A stretch of 64,000 nt of DNA from Anthoceros angustus. Its lineage: Eukaryota; Streptophyta; Anthocerotopsida; Anthocerotales; Anthocerotaceae. A program made the translations under genes and the position numbers. Location of the stretch: positions 62,001-126,000 of the forward strand of contig MU008164.1 of NCBI GenBank assembly GCA_010909165.1. Reading direction: 5' to 3'. Below, piece by piece: positions 1-12,880 of this stretch (its first letter is position 1; each line of letters starts with the position of its first letter). The notes below the pieces were generated by a model that saw only the letters and a program-made list of their open reading frames with translations, ran no database searches and had not been told where the DNA came from.

Positions 1-101
1 GCAGCACGATTGAGGGGTTGAGGCTGATCACCTCTTTGCACGAAAGCAAAATAATGCCTCTCCTTTTTTCTTTCTTTCTCAAAATAATGTCGCTAGCGCT
101 T

Positions 102-296
102 AAGTATTTTTCCATGATCAAGGAGCTGCCGGAGACGGGGATCCTCCCTGCCGTGCAGGATGATGGCGGGGACATGGAGTACTGGGGCTTGGATCCTGAG
201 TCAGGGTTTGTAACCTTAACGATGCAAGGCGCGTGCAGCGGCTGTCCCAGCTCCGCCGTCACTCCCCAGTCCGTCATTGAGAATATGAGACGTTAA
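102..296 (+). pseudogene. NFU-domain iron-sulfur scaffold exon, cut short at its 3' end
   Basis: The frame encodes a recognisable NifU C-terminal (NFU) domain: a PAVQDDGGD segment, then ESG.V.L.MQGACSGCPSS with the CxxC pair that holds a transient Fe-S cluster, then IENM. NFU proteins pass 4Fe-4S clusters to apoproteins. The wording PAVQDDGGDMEYWG resembles the plant mitochondrial NFU4/NFU5 type more than the plastid NFU1-3 type. The family normally continues about 20-30 residues past IENM, but here the frame runs into TAA at 294-296, and I found no exon encoding the missing tail before 838. The 5' part may come from exons left of the window, since the conserved block follows a possible acceptor near 100. 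This is either a decayed copy or an exon with an unrecognised downstream splice. Confidence 0.55.
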
Positions 297-299
297 CAC

Positions 300-838
300 A
301 TCCGAAGTCCGTGGCTCTCTTAATTTTTGAGAAACGATGTATGTTGCTGGAGAAGTTCCGGCTCCTTCCCTTTTAGCACCATGCTCGCTCTCGCTCATGC
401 ATGGTCGTAATATCCTCAAGAAATGAACACACTTGAGAGAGATAAGACTACCTTTTACACTTTGCTACGTCTATAATCTGCATATGGCGATAATAACTAT
501 CACACTGCGTTGAAGATCTTAGTCCGTCGCGATGGTGATGTGTGCAGCCTCGCCCACCAAAAAGGGTAGGCATATCCCCGGCAATTGGGCTAAGCTAGCC
601 GACAATGATCCAATCTGGCCGAAGGTGTTGCGTTTCAAGCAAGCCCGTGCCAAGAACGGATAAGGGTTGGAAGTCCTTGACGCAGACCGTGAAGGCGGAG
701 AATCTGCTAACGAGCCCAGTTGTCTATACATATGTAGCACTATGAGGCCTGTTGCAGAAGTGAGTATGGCACGGTAGTGCCTTTGGAGGAATAAGGAAAA
801 TGTCTGTATGGTGGCCGGGAGAAGTCACTGAGATTTGA
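300..838. other. intergenic, nothing recognised
   Basis: No coding similarity, repeat or RNA gene could be recognised. It probably contains the promoter and 5' leader of the MutS2 gene that starts at 839. Confidence 0.4.
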
Positions 839-3800
839 GTGATGGAGTCACTTGGATTGCTCGTTTCCCCTACTTGCTCGGTAGCAAGGGTTTCTGAATC
901 TCTCTGGGGTCACAGGAAGGGATGGGAGGTCTCCCTTGGGTACAAGATGTGCCCGTGTGCACTCACAGTGACTGGTGGTGTGACAGGACTGAAGGAGTCT
1001 CTCTCAGTTGGGACATCAATCTCTGCCACCTTGTCCGCTGTGAGTGGTGGTGGGTCAAGGAGGGATCAGTTGGACTATTTTAGCTCAGGTGGTGGCAGCG
1101 ATGATGAGAGTGAGCTGCGAGAAGTTGTCAGTGGCGGACCCAGTTACTGTATAGAAGAAGATGCACGACGCATGCTGGAATGGCCTGTTGTTTGTGCTCA
1201 GGTTGCACAATTTGCGGCCACATCTGTGGGAGTGTCTATTGCGAGTAGTGGCAGGCTTACGATTGGCAAGACACGGAAAGAGAGTGAAGAGCTGTTGCAG
1301 CAAACAGCAGCTGCAGCTTCGCTCACTAATCAGCTGGACTTTTCAGGCATAGAGGATTTGCAAGATGTATTTGCAGATGTTATGGATGGGAATGTGTGCA
1401 GGGCACAAGACCTTTGTCGTGTCAGACGATCACTCTCTGCTGCACATCGACTGTACAACACGTTGCAGGAGCAAACTGGGCTACCTGTGGCTCCATTGCA
1501 AGCCATTCTGGCAGGCTGTAATCCTTGTACAGAATTAGAGAAGGACATTGAGTTTTGCATTGACTGCAGCTTTGCCACTGTGCTAGACCAGGCAAGTCCT
1601 TCTCTAGCATCAGCACGTCGCAGCAGGCAGGATAACATGAAGTTGCTCGAGTCTAGGCTGAAAGACACAGCTAATAAGATAGTGGATGCTGGAGGTATGG
1701 ACACCGCTTTGGTTACCAAGAGAAGGGCAAGATTGTGTGTTGCAGTGAGGGCATCACACAAATCACTCCTCCCTGGTGGGATTGTCCTTGATGTCAGTAA
1801 CACTGGGACCACCCTTTTCGTTGAACCAGACTTTGCTGTTCATCTCAACAATGCTGAAATGCAGCTTGCGGCAGCTGAAGAAGCTGAGGTAACTGCTGTG
1901 CTACGAAGGCTTTCCATTAAGCTGATCGATAAAGCAGAAGATATTTCCAGTTTATTGGAGCGGATCGTAGTTCTGGACCTGGCTTGTGCACGGGCTGCTC
2001 ATGCCAGGTGGTTACAAGCTGTTGAGCCTGTGTTCTCTAACCCTTGCAGAACGGAAGGTCAGGCGAAGAAGGGTCAATCTAGAAGGGAAACTGAAAGTTT
2101 CTTGGTACAGATATTAGGTGTTCGCCATCCCTTGCTGTTGGCTGCAGCTCTTCCCAAACCTGTTTCAACTCGAAATGTAAGATTCAGAAGGACAAGCGAG
2201 GCTTCTCTGAAAGAGAACAGGGAGGCTAATCTGCCTGTGCCAATCGACATTCTCGTCAAGTCTCAAGTGAAAGTGGTTACCATAACAGGACCCAATACAG
2301 GTGGAAAGACTGCTGCTTTGAAAACTTTGGGTGTGGTGGCTCTTATGGCGAAAGCAGGTCTTTTTCTGCCTGCTGCAGGAGAACCTAAGCTCCCTTGGTT
2401 CGAGGATGTTCTCGCAGACATTGGGGATGATCAGGTACAGCTAACTGGCTGACACTCGAGTCTCTAACTCCTCTTGCTTCAAGTGATGCAGGTCACATAC
2501 TTGACATACAATTTTTGACCTAGACTTGTGCTTCCTTGCCATGGCCAGTCGCTGCAGCGGAGTTTGTCAACATTCAGTGGGCACATACAGCGAGTTTGCA
2601 AGATTCTGGAAGCTGGTAGTCGAGAGGCATTGGTTCTTTTGGATGAAGTGGGAGGGGGCACTGATCCCTCAGAAGGAGCAGCTCTGGCGACGGCTTTGCT
2701 GCGACACCTGGCTTCGACTGTTTGTTTGACCCTTGCAACAACACACAGTGCAGAGTTGAGGACATTAAAAAATCAGGATTCTCGGTTTGAGAATGCTTCA
2801 GTGGAGTTCGACATCAAAACATTGTCTCCAACTTACAGAGTTCTATGGGGTATTGCAGGTCAGTCAAATGCTCTAAACATAGCAGCATCTCTAAAATTTG
2901 ATGCTGCTGTTATTGAACGTGCCCGGCATTTGGTGAAGCAATTATCACCATCTAAGCTTGGGGTTCGTGCAAGTGAGGTTATGGTACCACTAGTTAAACA
3001 GCTTGATGAGCAACGTCAGCTGGTGAAAGGAGCTGCTGACGCTCTTTCCAATGCTCGCGAATTACACAGTCAGGTAAGGAAGTAAGGGGATATGGCATCA
3101 CTTCCAGTGTCAGGATTTCCTTTTCGTCTCAGCGCTGCAGTTCAATGAATAACTCCTAGTCCATTTTTTGATGTTCAGCTGTTATCCCAGTTGGATGAGG
3201 CGGTAAAGCAGGAGACAGCTCTTAAGCGAACGAGGTTGACGGTTCTCAATGAAAAAATTGCAAATGGTAAACAGCGGATGGATAATGTCGTTCTCAGGTA
3301 CCAGATGTCCTTACAAGGAGATGGATCGGACAACACATTGTCCATGCGAGATGCCCAGAATGCCATAGCCCAAATAGCTGCAGAGCTTACTGCAGACTTT
3401 GACCCAGAACCACCCAGAGGAGCTGTTGGCACGTTTAGAGTATCAGATGTTCAAGCACCAGCTGTGGGATCCAAAGTCTATGTCCGACGGCTGGGGAAAG
3501 TGCCTGCAACTGTGGTCGAAGTTCTACCGGGTAGCAACTACATTTCAGTGCAGCTGGGCAGCATGAAACTCAGTGTGCGAACAGATGAAGTCTCACACAG
3601 GATGGGTACTTCTGTCACTCCTGTCCCCCAAACTCCGGTTCAGAACAAGGTAAACTCACCAAGCCACAACTGTGCTTCACTCATGTTGAGATTGTCTATC
3701 TGGTGATGGGGTTCTGCAGTTGTTGAATCTGCTGTGTTTCGAACTGCAGCCAGTGAGGCGGCCAGATCTTCGACTTACAGAGGAGCAACCTGGGAGCAAG

Positions 3801-4067
3801 GATGGCTCGCCCACCTTCGGAGTTGCAGTGCAAACTTCGAAGAACTCCTTAGATCTCCGTGGAATGCGAGTGGATGACGCGGAAAGGGAGTTAAGTCTGG
3901 CTCTTGCTAGCAGGCCCCCCTTGTCTACGCTGTTCGTCATCCATGGTATAGGCACTGGTGCTGTCAAAGAGGCGGTGTTGAAAGTGCTGAGGAAGCACCC
4001 ACACGTTGCCAAGTACGAGGATGAGAGTACTCTGAATGCAGGATGCACAATCGTGTTTATCAAGTGA
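839..4067 (+). CDS. MUTS2: MutS2-type DNA-binding ATPase with Smr endonuclease domain
   Basis: Four exons join in phase 0 with GT-AG ends: 839-2434, 2549-3073, 3179-3649 and 3720-4067, giving 979 codons. Seen: a MutS core, Walker A GPNTGGKT near residue 485, Walker B ALVLLDEVGGGTDPSEGA near 560 in exon 2, a coiled-coil clamp region, and a C-terminal Smr domain (LDLRGMRVDDAE from about 908, then HGIGTGAVK). Family knowledge: MutS2 proteins are not mismatch repair proteins. They bind branched DNA or stalled ribosomes, and the Smr domain is a nuclease. Plant copies are usually organellar. The first 60 or so residues are Ser/Thr-rich and unconserved, which would suit a plastid transit peptide (inference). 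ATG 839 is followed at once by ATG 842, so either could start. Exon 4 could also begin at 3750, where a second AG keeps frame. It is convergent with the helicase gene at 4549. Confidence 0.9.
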
Positions 4068-4548
4068 GATTGCTCGTCACAAGTTTTTTCCAGATGCTGC
4101 TTGCTGCCTTGATGACGCACGTACTACATATTACACGCCCTCGAGCATGCACGATCCATGGTCGTCAAACCACCTTCAATCCCTCTTGTTAAAGTAACAT
4201 ATCTGCCTTCTTCCGTTCGCTGAATTCTCGCACACTTTTGGGTGGAGATGAATAGCATTCCGAGAATGCATTGTATGTACATGCAATGCTGAACCTGCGT
4301 TTCAATGGATGATCTTGGGTATGTGCACACTTGGGGACTCGACGTCGGGGGACGTCCCTGATGACCCATCTCTTGAACGCGATCCACTGTAGACTGTGTC
4401 AAGACAGTTCTCGATGTTCACAATGCTTAACTGACTTTGATATCAGGCTATGCGGCATTGATCTGAAGCTGTACAGCTCAAAGTTGTAAAATGTTCATTG
4501 AACTAGTTACGTCCGTTTAGGCTTAGGCTGCACATAATCTCCATGCTT
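4068..4548. other. convergent intergenic region
   Basis: This lies between the 3' ends of MutS2 (+) and the SMARCAL1-type helicase (-). It should hold both 3' UTRs. I see no gene or repeat. Confidence 0.4.
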
Positions 4549-7500
4549 TCACTGCTCCAACTCGTCACCAAGAGGCTGTTTTCTGTTGTTGAAAGCGCGT
4601 AGGAAGCCATCCAGTTTGCTCTGACGTAGAGGAGAAGTGAAGGACATTTTCGCCAGCTGAGAGCTGGCCACAAGCTGGGATGGCTGCTGGTCATCTGCTG
4701 CTACTTGCAGTGTTGCTTCACGTCCATCCAGGACCTAACACCAACAGTCAGGAGGGGAGATTAGACATCGAGAGACAACAGAAGCATAACAAGCAAAGAA
4801 AATCGTGGTATCTAAAGTTGTAAAAAGATTCGTCTCCCCGGTTCTTCTGATTTATTTTCAGAATATACCAAATTAAAAAAATCTAAAGTTGTAAAGGCGA
4901 ACCTGGCCCAAATTCTCCAGCTTATGCCGCACCATATCCCTGCATGCGGCAACACGATGTCAGAAGCGTCATTTACCGGAGCTGCTGATGGGTTAGGGCT
5001 GTTTAGCTGTGTGGCATAAAACTGGTTCAGCTGAGAAAGTAGAGAGCAGATGCATGGGTACCAGATGATGCTGTCGATTGTATCATGAGCGTGCAGGTAA
5101 TAGACGTTCACCGCAGACTCCTGTACGAGAGCATCATGAGAAGGGGAAATTGCAGAGAACAGACTTTCAGGTACAGACTAAAGAGAAGTATTGCAGACGA
5201 GAGTACCTGACCAATCCCAAGAGAATTACTGCAGACAAGAGTACCTGACCAATCCGATGTGCACGATCTTCAGCCTGCACCAAGTCTCCAGGAGTCCAGC
5301 TCATCTCAGCAAAGATCACTGTACTCGCCGCTGTAAGGGTCAAGCCCACTCCAGCTGCCCGAATCCCAAGCTGCAAGTCCAGCACATTATTAGCGCTACA
5401 AAGGGATCACATTTCCACAGTGCATTTGTGAGGCTTGCTACGATGTTGCTCACCACTGCTGCCTTCACGTTGTCCTCAGTTTGAAATGTTTCAACTAGCT
5501 TGTGCCGAGAGGATACTGGGGTGTTGCCATCTATTCTTATGCACATGACCTTTTTCTTCTGAAAAGGTCAAAGCACAAAGTTAACTAGTTCCTGACGCCA
5601 GTATTGTGAGAAGAATATGAATCCCAAATTTAAAATGGCAAGGTTCGGCTCTGTCACCTGCAAGAAGTCATGAATGCCATCCAACATGCTCATGTGGTGG
5701 GCAAAAATGAGGAACTTGCAGTCAGCCTGTGAGACCGTAGTAGACACATCATGCATTAGATGAAGGCTCCTTCAAGCAGGCAACGTTGGCTAAGATGAGC
5801 TGGGCAAGACGTGAACCTCAAGAACTGTAGCAAGGTACTCGTGGACAGCCGGGATTTTGGCCACAGCTGACTCGGCATATATCTGGCCAAATATCAGATG
5901 TGAGAGTGGCAACAATAGCATTACAAACCAGAAAGCAGAAACATGGTTTGATCCTAACAGACCTTAGTCAAGAGGTTGCGCTCTGCAAACTTCAGCTTCT
6001 CCAGATCTCCCGGCTCCTGGGGGTTTAGCATGCCTTCTTTCACTCCCTTCAGCTGCAAAGCAGTCAATAATCTTGTTACACTTTACTCAAACAACCTCTG
6101 TTCACAAGGTTACAGCAGATAAGGCTACGACAAGCGCACTTCTTCATTAGGCTGGAACAGTTATCGAGTCATAGCATGAAAAATCAATGCAGACTTCTCT
6201 CCAAACCTGGTGAAAAAAAGCTCGCAATTGTTTCGTGCTTTTCACATCAACAGTAAGAAACACCTGCATAGCAAGAACAATCATCAACACAAGAGAATGG
6301 GATACATGATTTTTGATAGGTTGGATCAAGAAACTCCTTTGACATGCAAGAAAAGCTTTCATCCCCCACCTGTTGCCGGCGTTTCCTAGGAAGTTGTGTC
6401 AGCACATCCTTCTTAAGTCTGCGAATCATTACAGTTGACTTGATCAACGCATGCAACTCCTCATGATTACTGGCCCCTTGCCAAGCCCCAAACGCACCCT
6501 GCAAACAGCAAGAAATGAGCAATCTACGTACAGCACATGTATCTGACCAATTCACAGTAACTTGATATATGAAACGAAGCAGGTGAGGAAGCCTTACACC
6601 CTGGCAGTAGCGGTTGCCATACTCGCTTACTTCTCGATAAACACTTGGGTACAGAGCTTCAAGCTTCTCATGCATTGAAAAACAAAAATCTTAAGTATCC
6701 AAGTGCGCACACTGACAAACTCGTGTATTCAAATATCCAAGTATCCAAGTACCCCCATTGACTGACCCACAACAATTGCAGCATACCTGTTTGAACAGCT
6801 CAATAGGCCGAGATAATGCGGGGGTTCCAGTCAACAGCACGGCATACTTTGCTTTCTGTGTGTCACAAGAAGAATTGCCATGGCAACTTCATCAGCCCAA
6901 CAAACTGCTTCAGACACTACAAGGGGAAGCCCAGGATCATTCAAAACAAACAGACATTGTATGTATGCATGGATGCATTATCATGTGCCATTCATGAATC
7001 CCGGGAACTCAACAGTACTTAATAGCACGAAATCAGATGCATACTTGCAATAGGGGTACACAAGCATTAGTTCTCTTTGCTTTTGCATTCTTCATGTAGT
7101 GAGACTCATCGGCAATAACTACCTGGGCAGCACAGTTGCAAAACAAGGTACATTAGAGGCACGGTTTTCATTCAAGCAGCATGGTCCAGACAAGAAACAG
7201 GGCAAAATTGCTTCCGTTCATACTTTGAAACTCAAATCGACATGCTCATCCACCAACTTCTGCACAATATCATATGAGATAATGTTGAATTTTCTGTCCA
7301 ATCGGATGGTATGCTTTCCAGCTGACAGCACAATGTTGAAGCCATCAGGATTGGATCCCATTGTGCTGGACATCACAACCTGATAGTGGCCACATCAGCT
7401 TCACAACTGCGTACTGAAACATCCATCCTACATTTTGAAACGTGAAAGAAACCCTTACTGTTATCTGTGAACAGGAAATATGAAGCCACTGATTTATCAT

Positions 7501-10500
7501 CTGCAAGAACATGAAACAACGCTCAGAAGTTGTGAGCAAAGTTCAACGCGAGGAAACCCAGCCTTGGTATGAAAATACTCACTGCTGCCCAATGTATCCT
7601 CAACGATGGCGGAACAATAATCAAGACTGGCCAGTCTTCCTCAAGGCAGGAAGCGACAGCGATTGCCTGCCACACAACAATAGCGGTTCAGCCTTCTGCA
7701 TCCTACCAGCAGGGAGGGTTGGAGGGGTGTGTTGAGTTCAAATAGGTGCAACCAATGCCACGTTCAAAGACGTTGACCACAGATGTGATCTATATGCAAC
7801 GAGACATACATGGCAAGATCAAACCTGCAAAGTTTTTCCTAAACCCATTTCGTCACCAATAAGTACCCTTCCCCCATGTTGCAATGCAAACCTGATGAGC
7901 AACCACAGTAATAAAATCCAGGCTGTTACCAAGAAGCTAGAGAACAGAAAAGATTGCAGAACAGGCCAGCAAGAGTACGAGCAGTTTGCTCACCTAACTC
8001 CCTCCTTCTGAAAAGGCATCAAAACTGTTTTCAGGTGGTCTGGAATGTTTGTGTACTTCTCTGCACCGGAGAACTCAATTCTTTACAAACAGGGAGAAAA
8101 CGTTTGTTTGCATCCTGAATCCATGAATACAAAGTAGGAGCAAGAATAAATCGCGATAGAAAAAAAGTAGGAGCAAGAATAACTGACTACCTTCAAGGTT
8201 GGGAAGGGCTGCAGATGCTTGGACTGCACGGCGGACCAGAGGGTCCAATGATAAGACCTAATGTGCAGAACAAAAGACAGCCAAATGAAACGCTTTGAAA
8301 TGGCAGTTGAAAAGGGAGTTCAAAGAGAGTGCAAGGAAACTGATTTAGGACGCTGCCTACCGTCACTTTCACACCCTTCACGTTTCCTAGGATTTTCTCG
8401 GCTTCTGCCAAAGAAGAGAGAGGGAACATCCATGCACTGCAGAAATGTGAGAAGGAGATGCAGTACCTAGTTAGTCCAACACACACAAAAGGGATATTTC
8501 AAGAAATTTCAAGATATTGCAAGAAATTTCAGTCTGACCTCCAACTTGTGTTCCAACTTGCATGTGGAATGTTTCGCATGGCAGCTGTGACATCCTGAAA
8601 GTGTAGGGCATCATTAAACATGCTAAAGTCCAATGCTTGCTGAAAAGTTGGGAGGAGACACACCACACGCTTGCCTGTTGGTACTCAAACCTTGCAATTA
8701 TTTGACCACTGCTATGCAGCATCAACTTTACAGTGCAGCTTCCCATAGAAGGAGCTACTTCATAATCCAGCATAAGCCGGCGCTTGCGACTTGGAGCAAA
8801 CAGCTCTTGATCGTTAAGACTTAGCTCTTCACGAGGTGACTCGTATGCACCTTGCATACTGGATTGAGTGTTATCTACATAAGGAAATGCAATGTTGCAG
8901 ATAACCATATACATGAAGAGCAACAGTGAGCATGTTACGAAAGGGTTGGTGACAAATCCTCACCATCTCTCTCTCCAAGCATGCATGGGATCTCCAAGGG
9001 AGGCACTGCATCAATCTGGAAAACCAACAGCTGTTTGAGGGACTGCACTGCTTTCGATCTCATTGCTCCAAGAAGTGTGGCAAGCTTCAGAAACATGAAT
9101 AGATAATAATGAAGAATGCTGGCAGACTGATGGCCAAGAGGAACACACACATTTACCTGGACATCCACATCAGGCAGAGATCTCAACAATCGTGCCACTT
9201 CTGTCAAGGCAGAGGAAGGAAACTTCCATACTCTGCAGATCAGATACTCAAGGTGTCACTGGGCTTAGACATTGGAGCAACTGGCATTCATAAGATCAAA
9301 GCGAAATGCATTAGACCGTGCAAAGTCTCCAAACAAGTGCACACAAGGGACCTGTCATCAGAATGCCATCGTGCAGAAGGGATGGTCCTCATGGCAGCCA
9401 CTACATCCTGATGCAACAGAAAGATGATAAGAAGATGATGTAGACAAGAACTCCCAATACATTACTAGAGAGTGCATGATCATGTACAAGTTTCATTACC
9501 AGCACTGAACAAACGTGCTAGTAATTGAGATACAGAGAAACTGAATACAACCTGCTGGTAGTCAAACTTAGCGGCTATCTGGCTGTCCGCACATTGCGAA
9601 AGGCTTACAGAGCAGCTGCACTTTTTAAAATACCCCAGTTGTGGAGGAGAATCTGAAACAGTCTGGACGAGAGTGCTTGAGAATCTTGCAGTGTCTGCGG
9701 ACAATGTGAGATAACCACCAATTAGCTAACCTGAACAGCTAACCTGACTTTTCATAAGCAAGGAAGGTGGATTACTCACCCACATCTCTTTGAACCTCTG
9801 GCAATTCCAGAGGAGGCACTGCTTCTATCTGAGGTTCATCACAGAAAGCCCACTCATTAGCACATGCGCTGCTACAAGGCCCAACTGATGTAGGTCAGGT
9901 ACTACAAAGCACAAGCACCTGGATGTTTAGAGATACTTGTTGAAGTGCCTGCATGAGAGATGGCAACTCCTCAATTGGGAACGTCCACACCCTGAACACA
10001 ACAAATCAAGCATGAAATACTAAACCACCTGTCTGTACTGCATGAGGCAGAAGCTTTCCAATCGAACTGCAAAAGGACAGGGAAGGGGACATGGAAGTAC
10101 TTGTTACCGACATCCCACTTCCTTCCTGCAACAGATTGGTATGCCAGCTTCAGTGCCTGCAAGAAACGTGATGATCTGAACAGATCCAAAATGCCCAAAG
10201 GAAATTTCCCGCATGACTTGACATCCCCAACCTGATTGTATGGGCTTCGAGCCGCAATTACACCGGGCCCTACTATTACAATTTCCACTTTTAGCGCTGA
10301 TGGACTTCCTGCAGGCTTCAACTTCCCAGGAGTTCCAGGTAACTTCACAGGAGAGGCCTCAGAAACCTGCTGGGGTTTCAGGGGACTGTTTAGCTGTACC
10401 CTGTCTAGCACTGCCCACAGAGAGCTACGTCAACTTGAGCACGGAAAATTTTTTGGAAAGAGAATTTCTCCAATCTAAAGCAAAGTACAGCAATCACCTG

Positions 10501-11194
10501 AACCCCGGAGACTATCGTCTGGTGGCCCGGTCAGTGTAAGCGGGGGTACCACGGTCAGCTGGACGACCAGGCCATAACCCATGTCAGACAATGCAATCAG
10601 GAAGGGAAAAAAGGAGAAAACAAAAATATCTTGCAATCACAAACATCATGCACTTCGTCCATACAGAGCCAATGGACGAGGAGACAGACGAAAATGCCAC
10701 CCCTAGTTGCCCTGAGCAAGCCAACGGGAACGTCCACACCCTGCAAAAGCACAACAAGACTTAGCACGGGCCCAAAGAATGTAGCAGAGTCGCAGAATCG
10801 AGGTCACCAACACGTACCTCCTCTGCTGATTCCACTCATGGCCAGGAACCGATTTCAGCGCCTTCAGCACGTCCTGAACGCCACAAATTCACACAATTCG
10901 TTCAGCTCAGCTGGGGAGGACAAGCTCAAGCTTCTGTCACCGAAAACATCTAAAACCTACCGGAGAATACTGCATTTCCACCACAATTCTTCCAGTTCCA
11001 GGCATATCATGGAACACCTTTACAGACACCCTCTTGCCATGCCCCCCGACTTTGCGCGGAGAGCTGTAAGGAGACAAGGAGGAAGACGCAGTGCTGGTGC
11101 TGGCTCGCCTCTCCGCAACCTGCCGAAAGGCGCTCCTCTCTAGCGAATCCAGCTCAGCCAAGGAGACGTCGTCCGTCCAGTCATCTCCAGCCAT
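4549..11194 (-). CDS. SMARCAL1/CHR18-type annealing helicase with four HARP modules
   Basis: Many short exons read from ATG 11192-11194 (good Kozak context, [19 protein letters not shown]) to the stop at 4549-4551. Seen from N to C: four HARP-like modules (separate entry); a linker [21 protein letters not shown]2 motif [21 protein letters not shown] near 7830-7900; Ia LIIVPPSLR near 7620; motif II DESH near 7110; motif III LLTGTPA near 6830; the HELICc core [18 protein letters not shown] and [11 protein letters not shown] (about 5720-5240); and a C-terminal tail with QSKLDGFL. Family knowledge: SMARCAL1 re-anneals RPA-coated DNA and remodels stalled forks in the nucleus, with HARP domains supplying the annealing activity. 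Arabidopsis CHR18 is the presumed plant counterpart. The N-terminus could extend upstream in frame to 11362, but the MAGDDW start fits plant homologues. Exon borders were read by eye, so a few may be off. Confidence 0.88.
8360..11040 (-). repeat. four tandem HARP modules inside the helicase gene
   Basis: Four times the minus strand repeats the same split pattern. First comes an exon ending in a strand pair and Y/Fx[18 protein letters not shown] near 11000; [20 protein letters not shown] near 10260; [19 protein letters not shown] near 9580; [19 protein letters not shown] near 8710. Next is a short exon with xALxxxPxxxW: [11 protein letters not shown] near 10850; [12 protein letters not shown] near 10140; [11 protein letters not shown] near 9375; [11 protein letters not shown] near 8570. 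Last is an exon starting (V/A)W.FP: 10725, 9985, 9225 and 8430. Modules 2 and 3 are each followed by a linker exon reading I(D/E)AVPPLE(I/L)P. This matches HARP domain layout and suggests duplication of a multi-exon block. Confidence 0.8.
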
Positions 11195-11818
11195 GGTGAG
11201 CCAGCCTTCAGGCTGGGATTTCATAGACAAGGCGACACCGCCTGCCCTGCGCGGCGGAGGCAAGCGCCCGGATGCACCCAAAACCCTGCACCATGCTCCC
11301 GCACCATGCGCAGCTCTCAACATGGCAAGCAGCAATCCTTGGCTTCGTCCCCGCATTCGCACCCCCAGGCAAAGAACGAAGACGCGATTAACCCCATATT
11401 GCAGCTGCTAAGCGCGCTGCACGGATAATAAGTCGGCTGCTTTGGCTATGTCTTCAAACTCGGGATCGGCTGATTCAATTTTGAAATGGAGCGTGAAACC
11501 GCGACGTCGGAAATGGGCCCCCCAGGCAGGCGGAGCTGGAACTGGAGCTGCAGCGTCCGCCCGCCAGTTTTCGCATCTGTCCGGAAGTGCAACTTGCCGG
11601 GACGGTCCAGCAGGCTGCTCCTGCCTGCCGCTGCCTTTGCAGTTTCTTTTAATACACACGTAGCACGGCAGGATTGGATTGAGCCCTCCCTCGCCGTCCA
11701 CGGTCGGAGTCCGGACTCGACATTGAAGCTGTCGGCGCCACGTCCTGTCCTGCGTCTTGGGACGAGCTGAATTTGGAGTCGAGACGAATCGAGTCGAGTG
11801 CAGTGCAGTGCAGTGCGC

Positions 11819-12880
11819 ATGCTTGGGAACAATTTCAAGAAGCGCTGTGGCGTCTTCGGCGGGGGAGGGAAGAAATGGAAGAAGCAGCTTGGGACGGCGA
11901 GAAAGCTTTGCACAGATTACGAAGCGGCGAGTCTCCCTGTGCAAGAAAGGCGTTGCGGATTAGAGTGGCTACTCCCGAGAGTGCCTCGCTCGGAAACCGG
12001 AAGCAAGCTCATGGCAGGATATGGGAGCAGCAGCGGGAGCGGCAGGTGCAGGAGGAGGAGGAGGCTGAGGTGGAGGAGGCTCTGATTCTTGACGGTTGCA
12101 CCAGGCGGAGCCAGCGGATTGCAGCTCGCTTAGCCGGATCGGACGAATTTCCTCTGCGAAGGGACACGCATGGCGGCTGGAGGATCTGGCCTCTGCAGGA
12201 AGCGCCGGGGGGACTAAGCAGCACAGGGCGAGTCCCCGTGCAACGGCGGCTGCTGGTGATGCTGCTGTTGTTGTTGCCGTGTACCCCTTGAGGATCAAGG
12301 CTGGGAAGGTGAAGCAGCGGGATTCGCCTCTACGGGAGAGCGCACCGAAGAAGGATCCTTCGCTCGGGGTGGATGTCTCTGCAGCTCCGCGGTTAGCAGG
12401 GCCTTCTCGAGGAAGTCCTCAGATCCCAAGCATGCGGCGGGTGAGATGGTGGGATGAGGTAATGGCACTCATTTTCTCCAGATGGTGGAGAAAATCTTGT
12501 CGGCTGGCGATTACATCTTCACCAGACCATGTGCTTGGGATGCTTGCAGGTGGACAAGGAGAACGAGCAGTGCAGCATGCCACAGCTTGCCCGGAAGGAA
12601 AACCATGGAAAACTCAAATCTTGCTCCGTGTCAGCCAAATTACGCCATCCCTTGGTATCTTCCTCGAATTTTTCGCACGAAATTTCGTCTGAGATTGCCT
12701 CTTTTCATGAGCTTCCTTGCAGTTTGAATGGTTGTTTGAACGCTTGTTTTGTTTGTTTGCAGAAGAACGGTTCAGGCTCGGGGCCCTTGCTAGAGCTGAA
12801 GAGAAGGCCATTGTCGCTCTAACTCGGGCTCTCATTCATGCTTTTACTTGTAACATGTTAGTACTTAACTCTTTCTGATC
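11819..12880 (+). CDS. putative unrecognised gene, divergent from the helicase gene
   Basis: I do not recognise this product. One chain of exons can be read. A basic segment (KVKQRDSPLRESAPKKDPS) ends at a CGG/GTGAGA donor near 12440. It resumes at TTGCAG/GTGGACAAGG near 12550, giving VDKENEQCSMPQLARKENH. A donor after SLN near 12729 and an acceptor at TTTGCAG near 12762 then give EERFRLGALARAEEKAIVAL. These joins keep frame, which is why I list it. The 5' end is unclear. One frame upstream carries Glu-rich and RRSQRIAARLA stretches and another starts at ATG 11819, and they do not join simply. It is head-to-head with the helicase gene. It may be a real small basic protein, an mRNA leader or chance open frame. 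Confidence 0.3.

Noticed and set aside
10631-11143. 170-codon plus-strand frame
   Set aside because: Opposite strand of the first helicase exons, which have clear HARP similarity and splice sites.
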